DNA from: Desulfobacca sp.
Lineage (GTDB): Bacteria > Desulfobacterota > Desulfobaccia > Desulfobaccales > Desulfobaccaceae
Assembly: GCA_020725545.1 (NCBI GenBank)
Contig: DYEV01000008.1
Coordinates: 62,001 to 126,000 of the forward strand
DNA length: 64,000 bases
Direction: 5' to 3'
Shown: piece after piece, positions 32,500 through 41,808 of the stretch
Layout: the number at the start of each line of letters is the position of its first letter
Position numbering within the stretch: the stretch's first letter is position 1
Position numbers and translations under genes: made by a program
Notes under the pieces: model-generated
The model's input: the letters and a program-made list of their open reading frames with translations, nothing else
What the model was told of the DNA's origin: nothing
Database searches by the model: none

Positions 32500-35298
32500 A
32501 TGGCACCCGAGCGTTACTGTTACGCCTTTGAAGAGGGAGACGGGAAAAATAAACATCTGTTGGGCGGCAAAGGGGCCGGTCTGTGCACCATGACCCAGAT
32601 CGGACTGCCCGTGCCTCCGGGTTTTGTCATTACCACGAAGGCCAATGTGGATTATCTGGAGTCAGGCGGCGTCTTTCCTGAGGGCCTCATGGACGAAGTT
32701 CACGAGTATATGGAGGCTCTGGAAAAAAAGACAGGCAAGGGCTTTGGCAACCCGGAAAACCCCCTTCTGGTCTCGGTGCGCTCCGGGTCGGCTCTCTCCA
32801 TGCCGGGTATGATGGATACCATCCTAAATTTAGGCTTAAATGACGAGACGGCCAAAGGGATGATCGCCCTGACTCAGAACGAACGGTTTGTCTATGATGC
32901 CTATCGCCGTTTCCTGCAACTGTTCGGCAAGATCGGGTTAGGGGTGGGGGACGAGTATTTTGACAAAATCTTTGAAGAGATCAAAGAGAAGTATCACGCC
33001 CATGTGGATACGGAACTGAATTCCAAAGCGTTAGCCGAGGTTTGCGAGGGCTTCAAGGAACTCATTAAACAGAAAACCGGCAAACCCTTTCCCCAAGACT
33101 CTTGGGCGCAATTATTTATGGCCATCGAAGGTGTCTTCAAGTCTTGGACCGGCAAGCGGGCCGTGGATTATCGTCGGCAGTTCAATATCACGCCGGATAT
33201 GGCCTATGGGACCGCGGTAAACATCTGTACCATGGTTTTCGGCAATATGGGCACGGATTCGGCCACGGGTGTGGGCTTCACCCGGGATCCGGGCACCGGC
33301 GAGAACGTCCTGTATGGCGATTATCTGGTCAATGCCCAGGGCGAGGACGTGGTGGCTGGCATTCGCACGCCTCGACCGCTGCGGGAACTCCGCACTGACA
33401 TGCCGGAGATCTATCGGCAACTGGAGCAGATGCGCAAAATCCTGGAACAGCACTACCGGGAGGTCCAAGATTTTGAGTTCACCATTGAGCGGGGCAAGCT
33501 CTATATGCTCCAGACCCGCAACGCCAAAATGAATGCCTGGGCACTGTGCAAGACCTCGGTGGATATGGTGAAAGAAGGGCTGATCAACGAAGAAGAAGCC
33601 CTGCTGCGCATTCCGCCCGATTTTCTGGAGCAATTTTTGCATCGCCGCATTGACCCGGATGCCAAGGTGGAACCCATTGCCGTGGGCATCGCCGCTTCCC
33701 CAGGGGCCGCCACCGGCAAGGTGATTTTCGACGCCGATCGGGCCGAACGTCTGGGCAACGAAGGAGAAAAGATCATCCTGACCCGCATTGAGACCAAACC
33801 GGAAGATATCCACGGTTTCTTTGCGGCCCAAGGCATTCTCACCAGCCGGGGCGGCAAAACCTCCCACGCCGCGGTGGTGGCCCGGGGCATGGGCAAACCC
33901 TGCGTCTCCGGTGCCGAAGGTATGGACATCAATTACGAGCTCAAGGAAGCCCGCATCGGCCCCCATGTCATCAAAGAAGGGGATATTATTACCATTGATG
34001 GCGGCGCCGGCGCCGTCTATCTGGGCGCCGTGCCCATGGTGGATCCCAAGATCAGCGATGACCTGATAGTGCTCCTGGAATGGGCCGATAGATATGCCAG
34101 ACTAGAAGTTTGGGCCAACGCCGATACTCCGGACATGGCCATCAAGGCCCGGCAACACGGGGCCAAGGGCATCGGTCTCTGCCGCACCGAGCGCATGTTC
34201 AACGAGGCTGACCGCTTGCCCATCGTGCGCAGCATGATCCTGGCCGACACCCCGGAAGAGCGCAAACGCTGGTGCGACAAACTGTTGCCCATGCAGCGGC
34301 AGGACTTTTATGAGATCTTTAAAGCCATGGAAGGACTGCCGGTGACCATCCGCCTGCTGGATCCGCCGCTCCATGAATTCCTGCCCACCGTCGAAGAACT
34401 AATTAACGATATTAATAGGTTAAAAGAGTTTAGCCAGATTATTAACTCTCTGGAGCAGCTGCCGGGTACGGCCATGATGATCGATCCGGAGCTTTACAAG
34501 CTCATGCCCAGCATCGAAACCATGACCCGGGAGTTCAGCGAATACAAGACCAAAAAGTTGGACCAGAAGCTCTTGAAGCAGAAAACGGAAGTCCTGCGTC
34601 GGGTGCGGGTTTTGACCGAAGTGAACCCCATGTTGGGGAACCGGGGGGTCCGCTGCGGTATCTCCTTCCCCGAGATCTATGATATGCAGCTCCAGGCCAT
34701 CTTTGAGGCCACGGCCTTGGCCTTGCGGGATAAGATCGACGCCCGCCCCGAGGTCATGATCCCCCAGGTCTGTACCAGCGTGGAATTGCAGTGGGTCAAG
34801 GAGCGGGCCGAGCGGATTCATGCGGAAGTGGAAAAGCGCTACAATGTCAAAATCCCATATAAATACGGCACCATGATGGAAGTGGTGCGGGCCTGTCTCC
34901 GGGCTACCCGGATTGCCGAGATCGCCGAATTCTTCTCCTTCGGCACCAACGACTTGTCGCAGGCCACCTTCTCCTTCTCCCGGGAAGATGCGGAAAACAA
35001 GTTCCTGCCCATCTACAATACGTTGGGCATTCTGCGGGACAACCCCTTTGAGATCCTGGATGTCTTGGGAGTCGGCCGGTTGATGGAAATAGCGGTGAAG
35101 GAAGGGCGGCAGACCCGGCCAAATCTGAAGATCGGCATCTGCGGCGAACACGGCGGCCAACCCCAGGCCATCGAGTTCTGCCATCAGATCGGTTTGAACT
35201 ATGTATCGTGCTCGCCCATGCGCATCCCCATTGCCCGCATGGCCGCGGCACATGCCGTCATCAAAGAGAAAGGCAAGGCGGTAGCCAAGGCCTTATAA
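32500..35298 (+). CDS. ppdK: Pyruvate, phosphate dikinase
   Basis: Interconverts pyruvate, ATP and Pi with PEP, AMP and PPi; central to gluconeogenesis in anaerobes. Start at 32500 (AGGGAGGAG upstream) gives 932 residues. The ATP-grasp N-domain has LLGGKGAGLCTM and SVRSGSALSMPGMMDT; the swivel domain has GGKTSHAAVVARGMG with phospho-His456; the PEP/pyruvate barrel ends with GICGEHGG, where Cys881 is the proton donor. All three domains look intact. The 300-base upstream gap contains a directly repeated TTGTGAAATA near 32394-32415 and the promoter is probably there. Confidence 0.95.
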   Translation: MAPERYCYAFEEGDGKNKHLLGGKGAGLCTMTQIGLPVPPGFVITTKANVDYLESGGVFPEGLMDEVHEYMEALEKKTGKGFGNPENPLLVSVRSGSALSMPGMMDTILNLGLNDETAKGMIALTQNERFVYDAYRRFLQLFGKIGLGVGDEYFDKIFEEIKEKYHAHVDTELNSKALAEVCEGFKELIKQKTGKPFPQDSWAQLFMAIEGVFKSWTGKRAVDYRRQFNITPDMAYGTAVNICTMVFGNMGTDSATGVGFTRDPGTGENVLYGDYLVNAQGEDVVAGIRTPRPLRELRTDMPEIYRQLEQMRKILEQHYREVQDFEFTIERGKLYMLQTRNAKMNAWALCKTSVDMVKEGLINEEEALLRIPPDFLEQFLHRRIDPDAKVEPIAVGIAASPGAATGKVIFDADRAERLGNEGEKIILTRIETKPEDIHGFFAAQGILTSRGGKTSHAAVVARGMGKPCVSGAEGMDINYELKEARIGPHVIKEGDIITIDGGAGAVYLGAVPMVDPKISDDLIVLLEWADRYARLEVWANADTPDMAIKARQHGAKGIGLCRTERMFNEADRLPIVRSMILADTPEERKRWCDKLLPMQRQDFYEIFKAMEGLPVTIRLLDPPLHEFLPTVEELINDINRLKEFSQIINSLEQLPGTAMMIDPELYKLMPSIETMTREFSEYKTKKLDQKLLKQKTEVLRRVRVLTEVNPMLGNRGVRCGISFPEIYDMQLQAIFEATALALRDKIDARPEVMIPQVCTSVELQWVKERAERIHAEVEKRYNVKIPYKYGTMMEVVRACLRATRIAEIAEFFSFGTNDLSQATFSFSREDAENKFLPIYNTLGILRDNPFEILDVLGVGRLMEIAVKEGRQTRPNLKIGICGEHGGQPQAIEFCHQIGLNYVSCSPMRIPIARMAAAHAVIKEKGKAVAKAL

Positions 35299-35375
35299 GC
35301 TCAAAAGACTCACGGGGGCGGGGTGAGGGCCCTGCCCTTTTTCATCATGGCGGAATCACTTGCAGGAGGAAGACG

Positions 35376-35753
35376 ATGCCCAAAAAGCCTCTCACCACGC
35401 TCACCGTTGACACCCACATCCGCTGCCGGCAGATTTATCCCAAGGAAGCAGAAGCGGCCTATGCCAACTTAAAATCTATGGGGGTCAGGCTTTCCCGGGA
35501 AGAAGCCCTGCACCTGGCCGCGGCCCTGTTGGCTGCAGCCCAGGAGTGGCAGGAGGTGGAGTTGGTGGTGCACCGTTTTGATCGCCGCAAATCAGACAAT
35601 ACCTATCTGCTGAGCGTCGTGCCGGAGCACCATGAGATCGAAGACCCAGAATTTGTGAAGCGGATTCAACACAAAGCCCCCGCCGGCGCCCAGCTGCCGG
35701 AGGAGTTGGAGGAGCATCTGGAATCCCTGAAAGATCAGCCCATTTCAGATTGA
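35376..35753 (+). CDS. Conserved-looking hypothetical protein downstream of ppdK
   Basis: The ATG at 35376 has a strong GGAGGA site. The 125-residue product has no signal peptide or membrane segment. It starts with a strand-like TLTVDTHIRCRQIY, then a helix (EAEAAYANLKSMG), REEALHLAAALLAAAQEW, another strand EVELVVHRFDRRKSDN, and an acidic, proline-containing tail. I do not recognise the family. It lies 77 bases after ppdK on the same strand and may be in its operon. Confidence 0.6.
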   Translation: MPKKPLTTLTVDTHIRCRQIYPKEAEAAYANLKSMGVRLSREEALHLAAALLAAAQEWQEVELVVHRFDRRKSDNTYLLSVVPEHHEIEDPEFVKRIQHKAPAGAQLPEELEEHLESLKDQPISD

Positions 35754-35883
35754 GGGCTTTCTGCGGCTGCTGGCCGGCAATCGCCCCGCTTTGCAGCTTG
35801 CCCAATGCAGCATACCACCCTGGGCTGGTTGCCAAGCAAGGGCAGGCTGTTAAAGCCAACAGCAAGAATTCTCTAAAAACAGC

Positions 35884-36735
35884 TTATTCATACGGCCCTG
35901 GCACCGGTTGCGGACTCGGTCCTGGTGGTTTGGGCGGATAGCTAGAACCGCCGCGTGGGTTGAAATGCCAGGTTGACAAGGGTTGCTGCGTCACCGGCGG
36001 CAGGGGCGTGCCTTCGCCCTCACCCGGGCCCTTGGTGACCATCTCCGGGGGGGCGCCTGGTGAAAGAAGATTTTTTGGCGTAAAATCATAGGTTAAGCGG
36101 AACTGTTTGAGCAGGCTGTCCAACAGCTCCGGAGTGATGGGATTGATCTGAAACGGCTGCTTTTTATCGGCAATAATAAACTGCATGGGCGGCAGGTCTA
36201 TGATCTGGCCGGTAAATTTATTCTGGACGGTAAGAGGATTCTCTGACTCCAAAAGATAGACTTTATGCTGTGTCCCCGTTTCCAGGATACCGTCGGTGCC
36301 GCGGACGCCCACGGACAGCACTTCTGATTCAATGGTCATGGCCGGCTGCGGCGCCCCGGAGATTCTCTGGACCAAAAAGCGGATCCGCCCCTCAATGGTC
36401 TTGAGGACCCCGGTGCGCTCCTGAGTGCTGGTATTAAAAAGGAATTTGGTAATCTCCAGCGTAGTTTTCTCCCCCAAGACCGTCACGCTTTCATCCACAA
36501 ACATCAGCTTGGCCCGGGATTTTTCCAGGGTACGGAGGGTATCGCCCACCCGCAGTTTGTCCCTGATCTGAGCCGGTCGGTACGAGGCGTTGGCCGCTTT
36601 CAGCTCGGCCTGACCGGTGATGGCAATGATTTCGGCCACAAACTGCCCCTCTTGGGCGTGGACCGCTCCCACCCATAGCATAGCCAGCAGCATGAGACCT
36701 GTCAGAAGTATTGTCACACCTGGATTCTTGGGCAT
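35884..36735 (-). CDS. Exported FecR-domain protein
   Basis: A 283-residue protein with a signal peptide (TILLTGLMLLAMLWVGAVHA) and AAGGAA before its ATG. Residues 33-165 follow the FecR domain: GQAELKAANASYRPAQIRDKLRVGDTLRTLEKSRAKLMFVDESVTVLGEKTTLEI, GRIRFLVQRI, and the usual VGVRGTDG motif near 145. The last 70 residues are Pro/Gly-rich and low in complexity. Unlike FecR of iron uptake it has no N-terminal anti-sigma part. FecR domains outside iron signalling often act in surface assembly. It lies 27 bases after the TPR/beta-barrel gene, suggesting a pair. Confidence 0.82.
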   Translation of the reverse strand: MPKNPGVTILLTGLMLLAMLWVGAVHAQEGQFVAEIIAITGQAELKAANASYRPAQIRDKLRVGDTLRTLEKSRAKLMFVDESVTVLGEKTTLEITKFLFNTSTQERTGVLKTIEGRIRFLVQRISGAPQPAMTIESEVLSVGVRGTDGILETGTQHKVYLLESENPLTVQNKFTGQIIDLPPMQFIIADKKQPFQINPITPELLDSLLKQFRLTYDFTPKNLLSPGAPPEMVTKGPGEGEGTPLPPVTQQPLSTWHFNPRGGSSYPPKPPGPSPQPVPGPYE

Positions 36736-36762
36736 GGCGTATTCCTTTTATCTAAGGCCGGC

Positions 36763-38193
36763 TTAATAGCGGGCAAAAAGCAACAGCTGATAAATATTCC
36801 GGTCATACGTGAAATCTGGAATATTGGAGCGCTGGCTGACGTGGGTATACCCGGCGATCACGTCCAAATAGCTGGTAAGGGGGCGCCGCAGTTGGACGCT
36901 CACCTGATAATAATTCTGATGCTGCCGCACCCCAGCGAAGGTATCAGTATTGTCAAAATTTAAACGGCTGTATTGGCAGAAAGCCCAGAGATTTAACTGA
37001 TATGGCAGATTGATGGTGGCATCGGTGAGGAACGAAAAACTTTTATTATCCCAATTGACGCCATCGGTAAGTTCCCGGCCGAACAGCGCACCCAGGCGCC
37101 AGGCGGCCCGGTTGCCGAAGAAAAAGGTTTGAAACAGGCCCACTTCGTTGACCGTGCCGCTGCGATTGTAAACCGGCACCACAGGATACCGGAAGCTGCG
37201 GTTTTGGAACTGATAGGTAAGATCCAGATTCAGAAGTTCGCTGTGCTGCCAACTGGCCGTAAGTCCGGCGCTATTAAAGAGGGAATACCGCTCCAAGGCT
37301 TTCAGGGCCACATCGATGGCGTACCAGGGGCGCAAGGCAAATTCCCCCTGGCGATATTTCGCAAAGAGTTCCGCCCGGTTCACCAGGAAGTTAAAATTGT
37401 CGATGGTAAAATTATTGCCACTGTAAAAAGAATAATCCAACCCCGCCTCCCATTGGTCCTGGAGAATGGGGCGATAGCCGGCCTCCAAAACAATGGGCAC
37501 CCGCCAGGAGCCTTTGGAACCGGGATAGCGGCCGGCAAAGGGGAGGTTGATCTGATCAGGCAGGATCTTGAAATTATCATCGTATTCGATGCCGGTGGAA
37601 AACCCTACATAGAAAGGTTTTTCCGGGCTGTAGCGCTGGGTTCTGGCCAGCCGGCGTTGGTAATTCTGGAATGGCCCCTGATATTCCGGCCCTAAAGCAA
37701 CGGCCTCCAGGAAGCGTCGTCGGGCCTCTTCCGGTAGTTGGCGCCGGGAAGAAATGAGGCTTAAGTAGTAAAGGACCAAGGGATCCTTGGGATTGAGGAT
37801 ACGCGCTTCCTTGAGCCAGCGCTCGGCTTCCTGGATTTTGCCCAGATAAAAGACGGAGACGCCCAGATACAGTTTGCCCCGGGGAACCGTGGGGTCCAGG
37901 CGTACGGCTTCCCTAAACTCAACTTCAGCCTCTCGATAAGCCTCGGTGACAAAATAACTCAAGCCCAACAATACCCGAATCTCAGGGTTGGCGGGATCAA
38001 GGCTCGCGGCTTGCCGCAAATCCCGCTGGGCTGCGACATAATCCCCATCCAGATAAAATTTATTGCCGCGGGCCAGGAGCAGTTCCGCCTCCTGGGAGGC
38101 CAGGCCGTTGGTCGGCCCCATGCCAACCCAGAGCAACCCAATTAGCAGGAGAAAAACCCGCTGCAGAACCGGCAACCCGCTATGCCTTGTCAT
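36763..38193 (-). CDS. TPR protein with C-terminal outer-membrane beta-barrel
   Basis: A 476-residue protein. Start at 38193 (AAGGAG upstream); the TTG at 38208 would lie within that site. After a signal peptide, residues about 35-190 form TPR repeats (GNKFYLDGDYVAAQRDLRQAASLDPANPEI and similar units). The remainder alternates short polar/aromatic strands (FSTGIEYDDNF, WEAGLDYSFYSG, WYAIDVAL, LLNLDLTYQFQNRSF, YYQVSVQLRRPLTSYLDVIAGYTHV) and ends in a Tyr after an aromatic strand, as in outer-membrane barrels. This resembles Slam or PgaA-like TPR-barrel exporters. It is upstream of the FecR gene, so export or display of that protein or of a glycan is a reasonable guess. Confidence 0.75.
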   Translation of the reverse strand: MTRHSGLPVLQRVFLLLIGLLWVGMGPTNGLASQEAELLLARGNKFYLDGDYVAAQRDLRQAASLDPANPEIRVLLGLSYFVTEAYREAEVEFREAVRLDPTVPRGKLYLGVSVFYLGKIQEAERWLKEARILNPKDPLVLYYLSLISSRRQLPEEARRRFLEAVALGPEYQGPFQNYQRRLARTQRYSPEKPFYVGFSTGIEYDDNFKILPDQINLPFAGRYPGSKGSWRVPIVLEAGYRPILQDQWEAGLDYSFYSGNNFTIDNFNFLVNRAELFAKYRQGEFALRPWYAIDVALKALERYSLFNSAGLTASWQHSELLNLDLTYQFQNRSFRYPVVPVYNRSGTVNEVGLFQTFFFGNRAAWRLGALFGRELTDGVNWDNKSFSFLTDATINLPYQLNLWAFCQYSRLNFDNTDTFAGVRQHQNYYQVSVQLRRPLTSYLDVIAGYTHVSQRSNIPDFTYDRNIYQLLLFARY

Positions 38194-38392
38194 AATACTC
38201 CTTTCCAAGCAATCGAGCCAGGATAATCGATGGCAGCAGAAGGAGGAACGGAGGGCAATGGGGCCAGCGCTAGGGATCCATTATTGGCAATAGAACGGGG
38301 TGGCGCTGGCCGACACAATAAATTCGAAATTTATTAATGCTCTTAGCACAGTTGCGCAAACTTTGTCAACCCTGTTCGTCAGACAACGCTTA

Positions 38393-39349
38393 TTAATTGG
38401 CGCTGGCTGATTTTTCCCTTGGCGACGGCTTATCCCCCCGGCCTGGGGGGGCCAACCGCAGAGTTGGCAGAAGCTGGCGGTGTCTGGGGATATCTTCCCG
38501 GAACCAAAAGATATTCCGGCCTTTGGCTATCATGACCTCGTCTAACCGGTGCCAGCGGCCTTTGTGGAGATACGCCCCCTGGTAACCCAGCGGCTGGAGA
38601 AAATCGGCGATATCCTGTTTGCTGACCCCTGCCGGCCCCAAGGTCTTGTCCTCCATTTCCACGAGGAGCAGGGGGGGATGGGCCGTCAGGATCGTTTTTG
38701 CCCCCTGCAGCACTGCGAGCTCAGCCCCTTCGACGTCGATCTTGAGGAATTGGGGCGGCGGGTAGGGATTTTTTTTAAGAAAAGTATCCAAAGGAATGGT
38801 CCGGACCTCCTCCCACGCACCGCGTGCGCCCCCCTGGAAGAGATTGGCGCCGGTATCGGCCTGATCTTTGGAGAGATAGAGTCGGGCCGTGCCTTCCTGA
38901 TCTGAGGCGGCCAGGGGTACTGCAGTTATCTGGTGAAAATTATTTATGGCAATGTTCTCCTGCAGCTCCTGGAAAGCCTGATGTCCTGGCTCAAAGGCCA
39001 CGACGCGGCCGTGCGGCCCGACCACAGTGGCGGCCAGGAGGGAAAAATAACCGATATTGGCGCCGATATCCCAGAAGGTGTCCCCCGGCTTGAGCGCCGT
39101 CTGTATGAGGCGAGCTTCATAGCGTTCGTGATATTGCTGGAAAAAATAGATTTTACGCTGCTCCGGGTCCCACAGGTCGCAGCGCAGCCAGAAGCCGGGA
39201 TCGATCCGGACAGCCCGAAACCGTTCCGGGGGGAGAAGAGATTCCTGCCAGGCTGCATAGAGGCGGGCCTTGCCGTCCCGGAGAGGGAAATACCGCAGGT
39301 ACCAACGGCAGGCGGCCCGAACGGCCTGTTTGACGACTGATTCAGACAT
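38393..39349 (-). CDS. FkbM-family methyltransferase
   Basis: A 318-residue protein (ATG at 39349 overlapping the GT9 stop by eight bases). Motif I WDIGANIGYFSLLAA is at 93-107, then GRVVAFEPG, and the family signature FLKIDVEGAELAVLQGA. FkbM enzymes O-methylate sugars in many glycan loci. The C-terminal 30 residues are basic and low in complexity. Coupling to GT9 and GT4 genes suggests that it methylates the same glycan. Confidence 0.87.
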   Translation of the reverse strand: MSESVVKQAVRAACRWYLRYFPLRDGKARLYAAWQESLLPPERFRAVRIDPGFWLRCDLWDPEQRKIYFFQQYHERYEARLIQTALKPGDTFWDIGANIGYFSLLAATVVGPHGRVVAFEPGHQAFQELQENIAINNFHQITAVPLAASDQEGTARLYLSKDQADTGANLFQGGARGAWEEVRTIPLDTFLKKNPYPPPQFLKIDVEGAELAVLQGAKTILTAHPPLLLVEMEDKTLGPAGVSKQDIADFLQPLGYQGAYLHKGRWHRLDEVMIAKGRNIFWFREDIPRHRQLLPTLRLAPPGRGDKPSPREKSASAN

Positions 39350-40478
39350 GAATAATGTTCCGATCTGCCCAAAAGTTGGGCTCCCACCACTGCCGGATAA
39401 GCTGACGGACCTCCTCGGTCTGGATGGCCTCCAGACAGAGGGGACGGGGGCAGCGTTTGGTGATGCAAGGGTCCCGTAAACAAGCCTCTTTTTTATAAAT
39501 GGCCTGGCCCCAGGGAACCTGATAAGGGCCGACCCGTTCAGGGGCATCGGCCCCAAAGAGGCCGAGGCTGGGGATCTTGAGGGCCAAACCTAGATGAAAA
39601 GGGCCGCTGTCGTTGCCCACCAGCAGCTGGCAATGACTCAGCAGCCCGGCCACGGTCAGCAGATCAAAACGCCCGCCGGTGACCAGGGCCGGGACCCCGG
39701 CCTGAGAAGCCACCTGCTCTGCCAGCGGGCGTTCGTTGGCCGTGCCGATGATGAGGAGGCTGGCGCCATAGGTGGCCGCCAGCCAGCGGGCCAGCTCGCC
39801 AAAACGCTGGACGGGCCAACGTTTATAAGCATCGGAGCCGCCGGGATGGAGGGCGATGAGCACCGGCGGCAGCCGGCCGCAATGTTCGGCCAAAAGGGCT
39901 GCGGCCCGCTCCCGCACCTCGGTCGGCAGGAAAATCGCCATCTGCTTCTCCTGCACCTCCACCCCCAGAGGCTGGACAAAACTCAAACGGCGGTCAATGG
40001 CGTGCTCGCTCAGCCCCTGGCGCGGCACGGCATAGGAATAGGCAAAACTCAAGGTGCTATGGGCTGAGCCAATAATATACGGCGCCCCCGTGTGATGAGC
40101 CAGGAGTGTGGCCTCGGGATCGTTGCCATGCAGGATGATGACCAGATCATAGTGTTGCGCCCGTAATTCCCGGGACAACCGCCAGAGACCCGGGCTCCCT
40201 TTGGGGTAAGGCCAACACCGGTGTAACCGAGGATCAGCGGCCACCAGGGGCAGCAAGCCGGACTGTACCAGGATATCCACCTGCCAGGCTGGGAAGCGCT
40301 CGGCCAGCCCCCGAATGGCCGGCGTCGAAAAGAGGAGGTCGCCAAGCGCCGTAGAATTGATCAGCAAAACCCGCTGCCCCGGCTGGGGCCGCCACGCCGT
40401 CCAAGGGCGGACCGGTTGACGGCGCTGGCGCCAGCGAAGCCAGAGTTTGGCCACCCCCAGGCGCAGGTTACGGGACAT
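39342..40478 (-). CDS. GT9-family glycosyltransferase (heptosyltransferase-like)
   Basis: A 378-residue protein starting at the ATG at 40478, which has a GAGGT site and overlaps the end of the GT4 gene by 11 bases. Motifs: RVLLINSTALGDLLFSTPAIRGLAERFP, then LIALHPGGSDAYKRWPVQRFGELA, and NDSGPFHLGLALKIPSLGLFG, all typical of ADP-heptose:LPS heptosyltransferases. CLRDPCITKRCPRPLCLEAI near the C-terminus is the Cys-rich end common in bacterial GT9. It probably works on a lipid-A-core or similar acceptor. Confidence 0.88.
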   Translation of the reverse strand: MSRNLRLGVAKLWLRWRQRRQPVRPWTAWRPQPGQRVLLINSTALGDLLFSTPAIRGLAERFPAWQVDILVQSGLLPLVAADPRLHRCWPYPKGSPGLWRLSRELRAQHYDLVIILHGNDPEATLLAHHTGAPYIIGSAHSTLSFAYSYAVPRQGLSEHAIDRRLSFVQPLGVEVQEKQMAIFLPTEVRERAAALLAEHCGRLPPVLIALHPGGSDAYKRWPVQRFGELARWLAATYGASLLIIGTANERPLAEQVASQAGVPALVTGGRFDLLTVAGLLSHCQLLVGNDSGPFHLGLALKIPSLGLFGADAPERVGPYQVPWGQAIYKKEACLRDPCITKRCPRPLCLEAIQTEEVRQLIRQWWEPNFWADRNIIHV

Positions 40479-41685
40479 GGTCAACCTCGAGCCCGGCCCG
40501 CTGCCCCAGGATCGCCTCATACACTGCGACTAACCGCCTGGCGATATGGTCCCAGGTAAACTGTTGCCGCACCCACTGGCAGCCCTGCCGGCCCAATTTT
40601 TCTTGAAGCGGGGTATCGGACAGCATCTCAAGTATCAGTGCGGCCAATTCCTGAACATCATCATGGCGTTCTAAAAGCATACCGTTCAGTCCCGGCTGCA
40701 CGATCTCCGGGATGCCGCCCCGTTTGCTGGCAATAATGGGGAGCCCGCTGGCCGCAGCCTCCAAAAAGACGATCCCCAGCCCTTCTTCCACCTGGGACGG
40801 ACCCACAAAGACATCCCCGGCCTGATAAACGGCGGCGATCTGCCGGGGCGGGATGAAGCCCGTCATGATCACCCGACCGGCCGCCTGCCGGATCTGCTCC
40901 TGCAGGTGCCGGTAAAAGGGCGTCTGGCGATCGGTGCGGCCCCGGCCGTATTCGGTACCCCCGGCCAGCAGGAGCACGGCCTGGGGCAGGCGCGACCAGA
41001 CGTGGGCCATGGCGTCGAGCAGGACCCCGACGCCCTTGCTTTCCCGCACTTTGCCCACAAAGAGGACCACGGGCGCCGTGCCCAGACCATAGCGCTGCCG
41101 CATTGCTTGACCCAGCTCCGGTGCGTTCCAGCGGCACGGAAAGCCTGTGGGATCCACGCCATTGTAGACCACAAAATGGCTCCTGGCGCCTAAGCCCAGG
41201 CGCTGCCGTTCCCGCTCCAAAACAAAGCGGCTGCAGGCCAGGCAGGCGGCCGCCGGGATGGGGGTACCCAGGGGCGGCCGCTCCCGCCGCCCCAACGATT
41301 CATAGAGGTTATGGAGATGCAGCAATACCGGCAGGCGGCCCTGGAGGTGGTTCTGCAGATATAAGGCCAGCAGCGGCCGGTTGTGGACGTGGACCAGGTC
41401 CGGGGCCGTTTCCTGGATCACCTGCAGCACCTGCCGGTCATACCAGGGCCAGAGCTGGTGGAACCTTTTATAGAGTCGGAACCGCCAGCCCGACAGAGGC
41501 AGCCGGATATACCGCACCGGTCCTTGCTCTTCCCGGATCGGCAGCTCCGGATCGGCGCGGCAGATGACCAACGACTGCCAGCCAGGCAGGCGGGCCGCCA
41601 CCTGGTCGATAAAAAGCTCCGCGGCCCCGCCCCGGATGGGCGGCACCGGGAAGAGCTCAGGGGCAACGTGAGCAACCGTAGGCAT
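40468..41685 (-). CDS. GT4-family glycosyltransferase
   Basis: A 405-residue GT-B enzyme. N-terminal half: PPIRGGAAELFIDQVAARL and DLVHVHNRPLLALYLQ; C-terminal half: VVLFVGKVRESKGVGVLLDAM and the donor-binding SQVEEGLGIVFLEAAASGLPIIA with the E-x7-E pair. It forms one unit with GT9 and FkbM (overlapping stops and starts), and the carbamoylation genes are immediately upstream on the same strand. The donor sugar is unknown. Confidence 0.87.
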   Translation of the reverse strand: MPTVAHVAPELFPVPPIRGGAAELFIDQVAARLPGWQSLVICRADPELPIREEQGPVRYIRLPLSGWRFRLYKRFHQLWPWYDRQVLQVIQETAPDLVHVHNRPLLALYLQNHLQGRLPVLLHLHNLYESLGRRERPPLGTPIPAAACLACSRFVLERERQRLGLGARSHFVVYNGVDPTGFPCRWNAPELGQAMRQRYGLGTAPVVLFVGKVRESKGVGVLLDAMAHVWSRLPQAVLLLAGGTEYGRGRTDRQTPFYRHLQEQIRQAAGRVIMTGFIPPRQIAAVYQAGDVFVGPSQVEEGLGIVFLEAAASGLPIIASKRGGIPEIVQPGLNGMLLERHDDVQELAALILEMLSDTPLQEKLGRQGCQWVRQQFTWDHIARRLVAVYEAILGQRAGLEVDHVP

Positions 41686-41719
41686 GACAGAGATGGGAGA
41701 GAGTAGTGGCCCGTCTTAG

Positions 41720-41806
41720 CAGGTTGTTGAAAAAGCGCCTCCAGGGAAGGGGGCTGGGGGGCGACGCCCCCTCTCCCCTCCCCTGAAACCCCTCCCCCAA
41801 CCCCAG
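41720..41806. repeat. Dispersed GC-rich repeat, copy B (inverted relative to copy A)
   Basis: Starts CAGGTTGTTGAAAAAGCG and ends CCCCTCCCCCAACCCCAG. Its reverse complement aligns with 30971-31056 over nearly the whole length. It lies between the GT4 start and the stop of the small DUF5989 gene. The GGGGGG/CCCCCC interior can form a hairpin, so it may also end or slow transcription. Confidence 0.7.
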
Positions 41807-41808
41807 CG

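Noticed and set aside
35208-35375. N-terminal extension of the gene downstream of ppdK
   Set aside because: It overlaps the end of ppdK and has no site; the ATG at 35376 has GGAGGA directly upstream.
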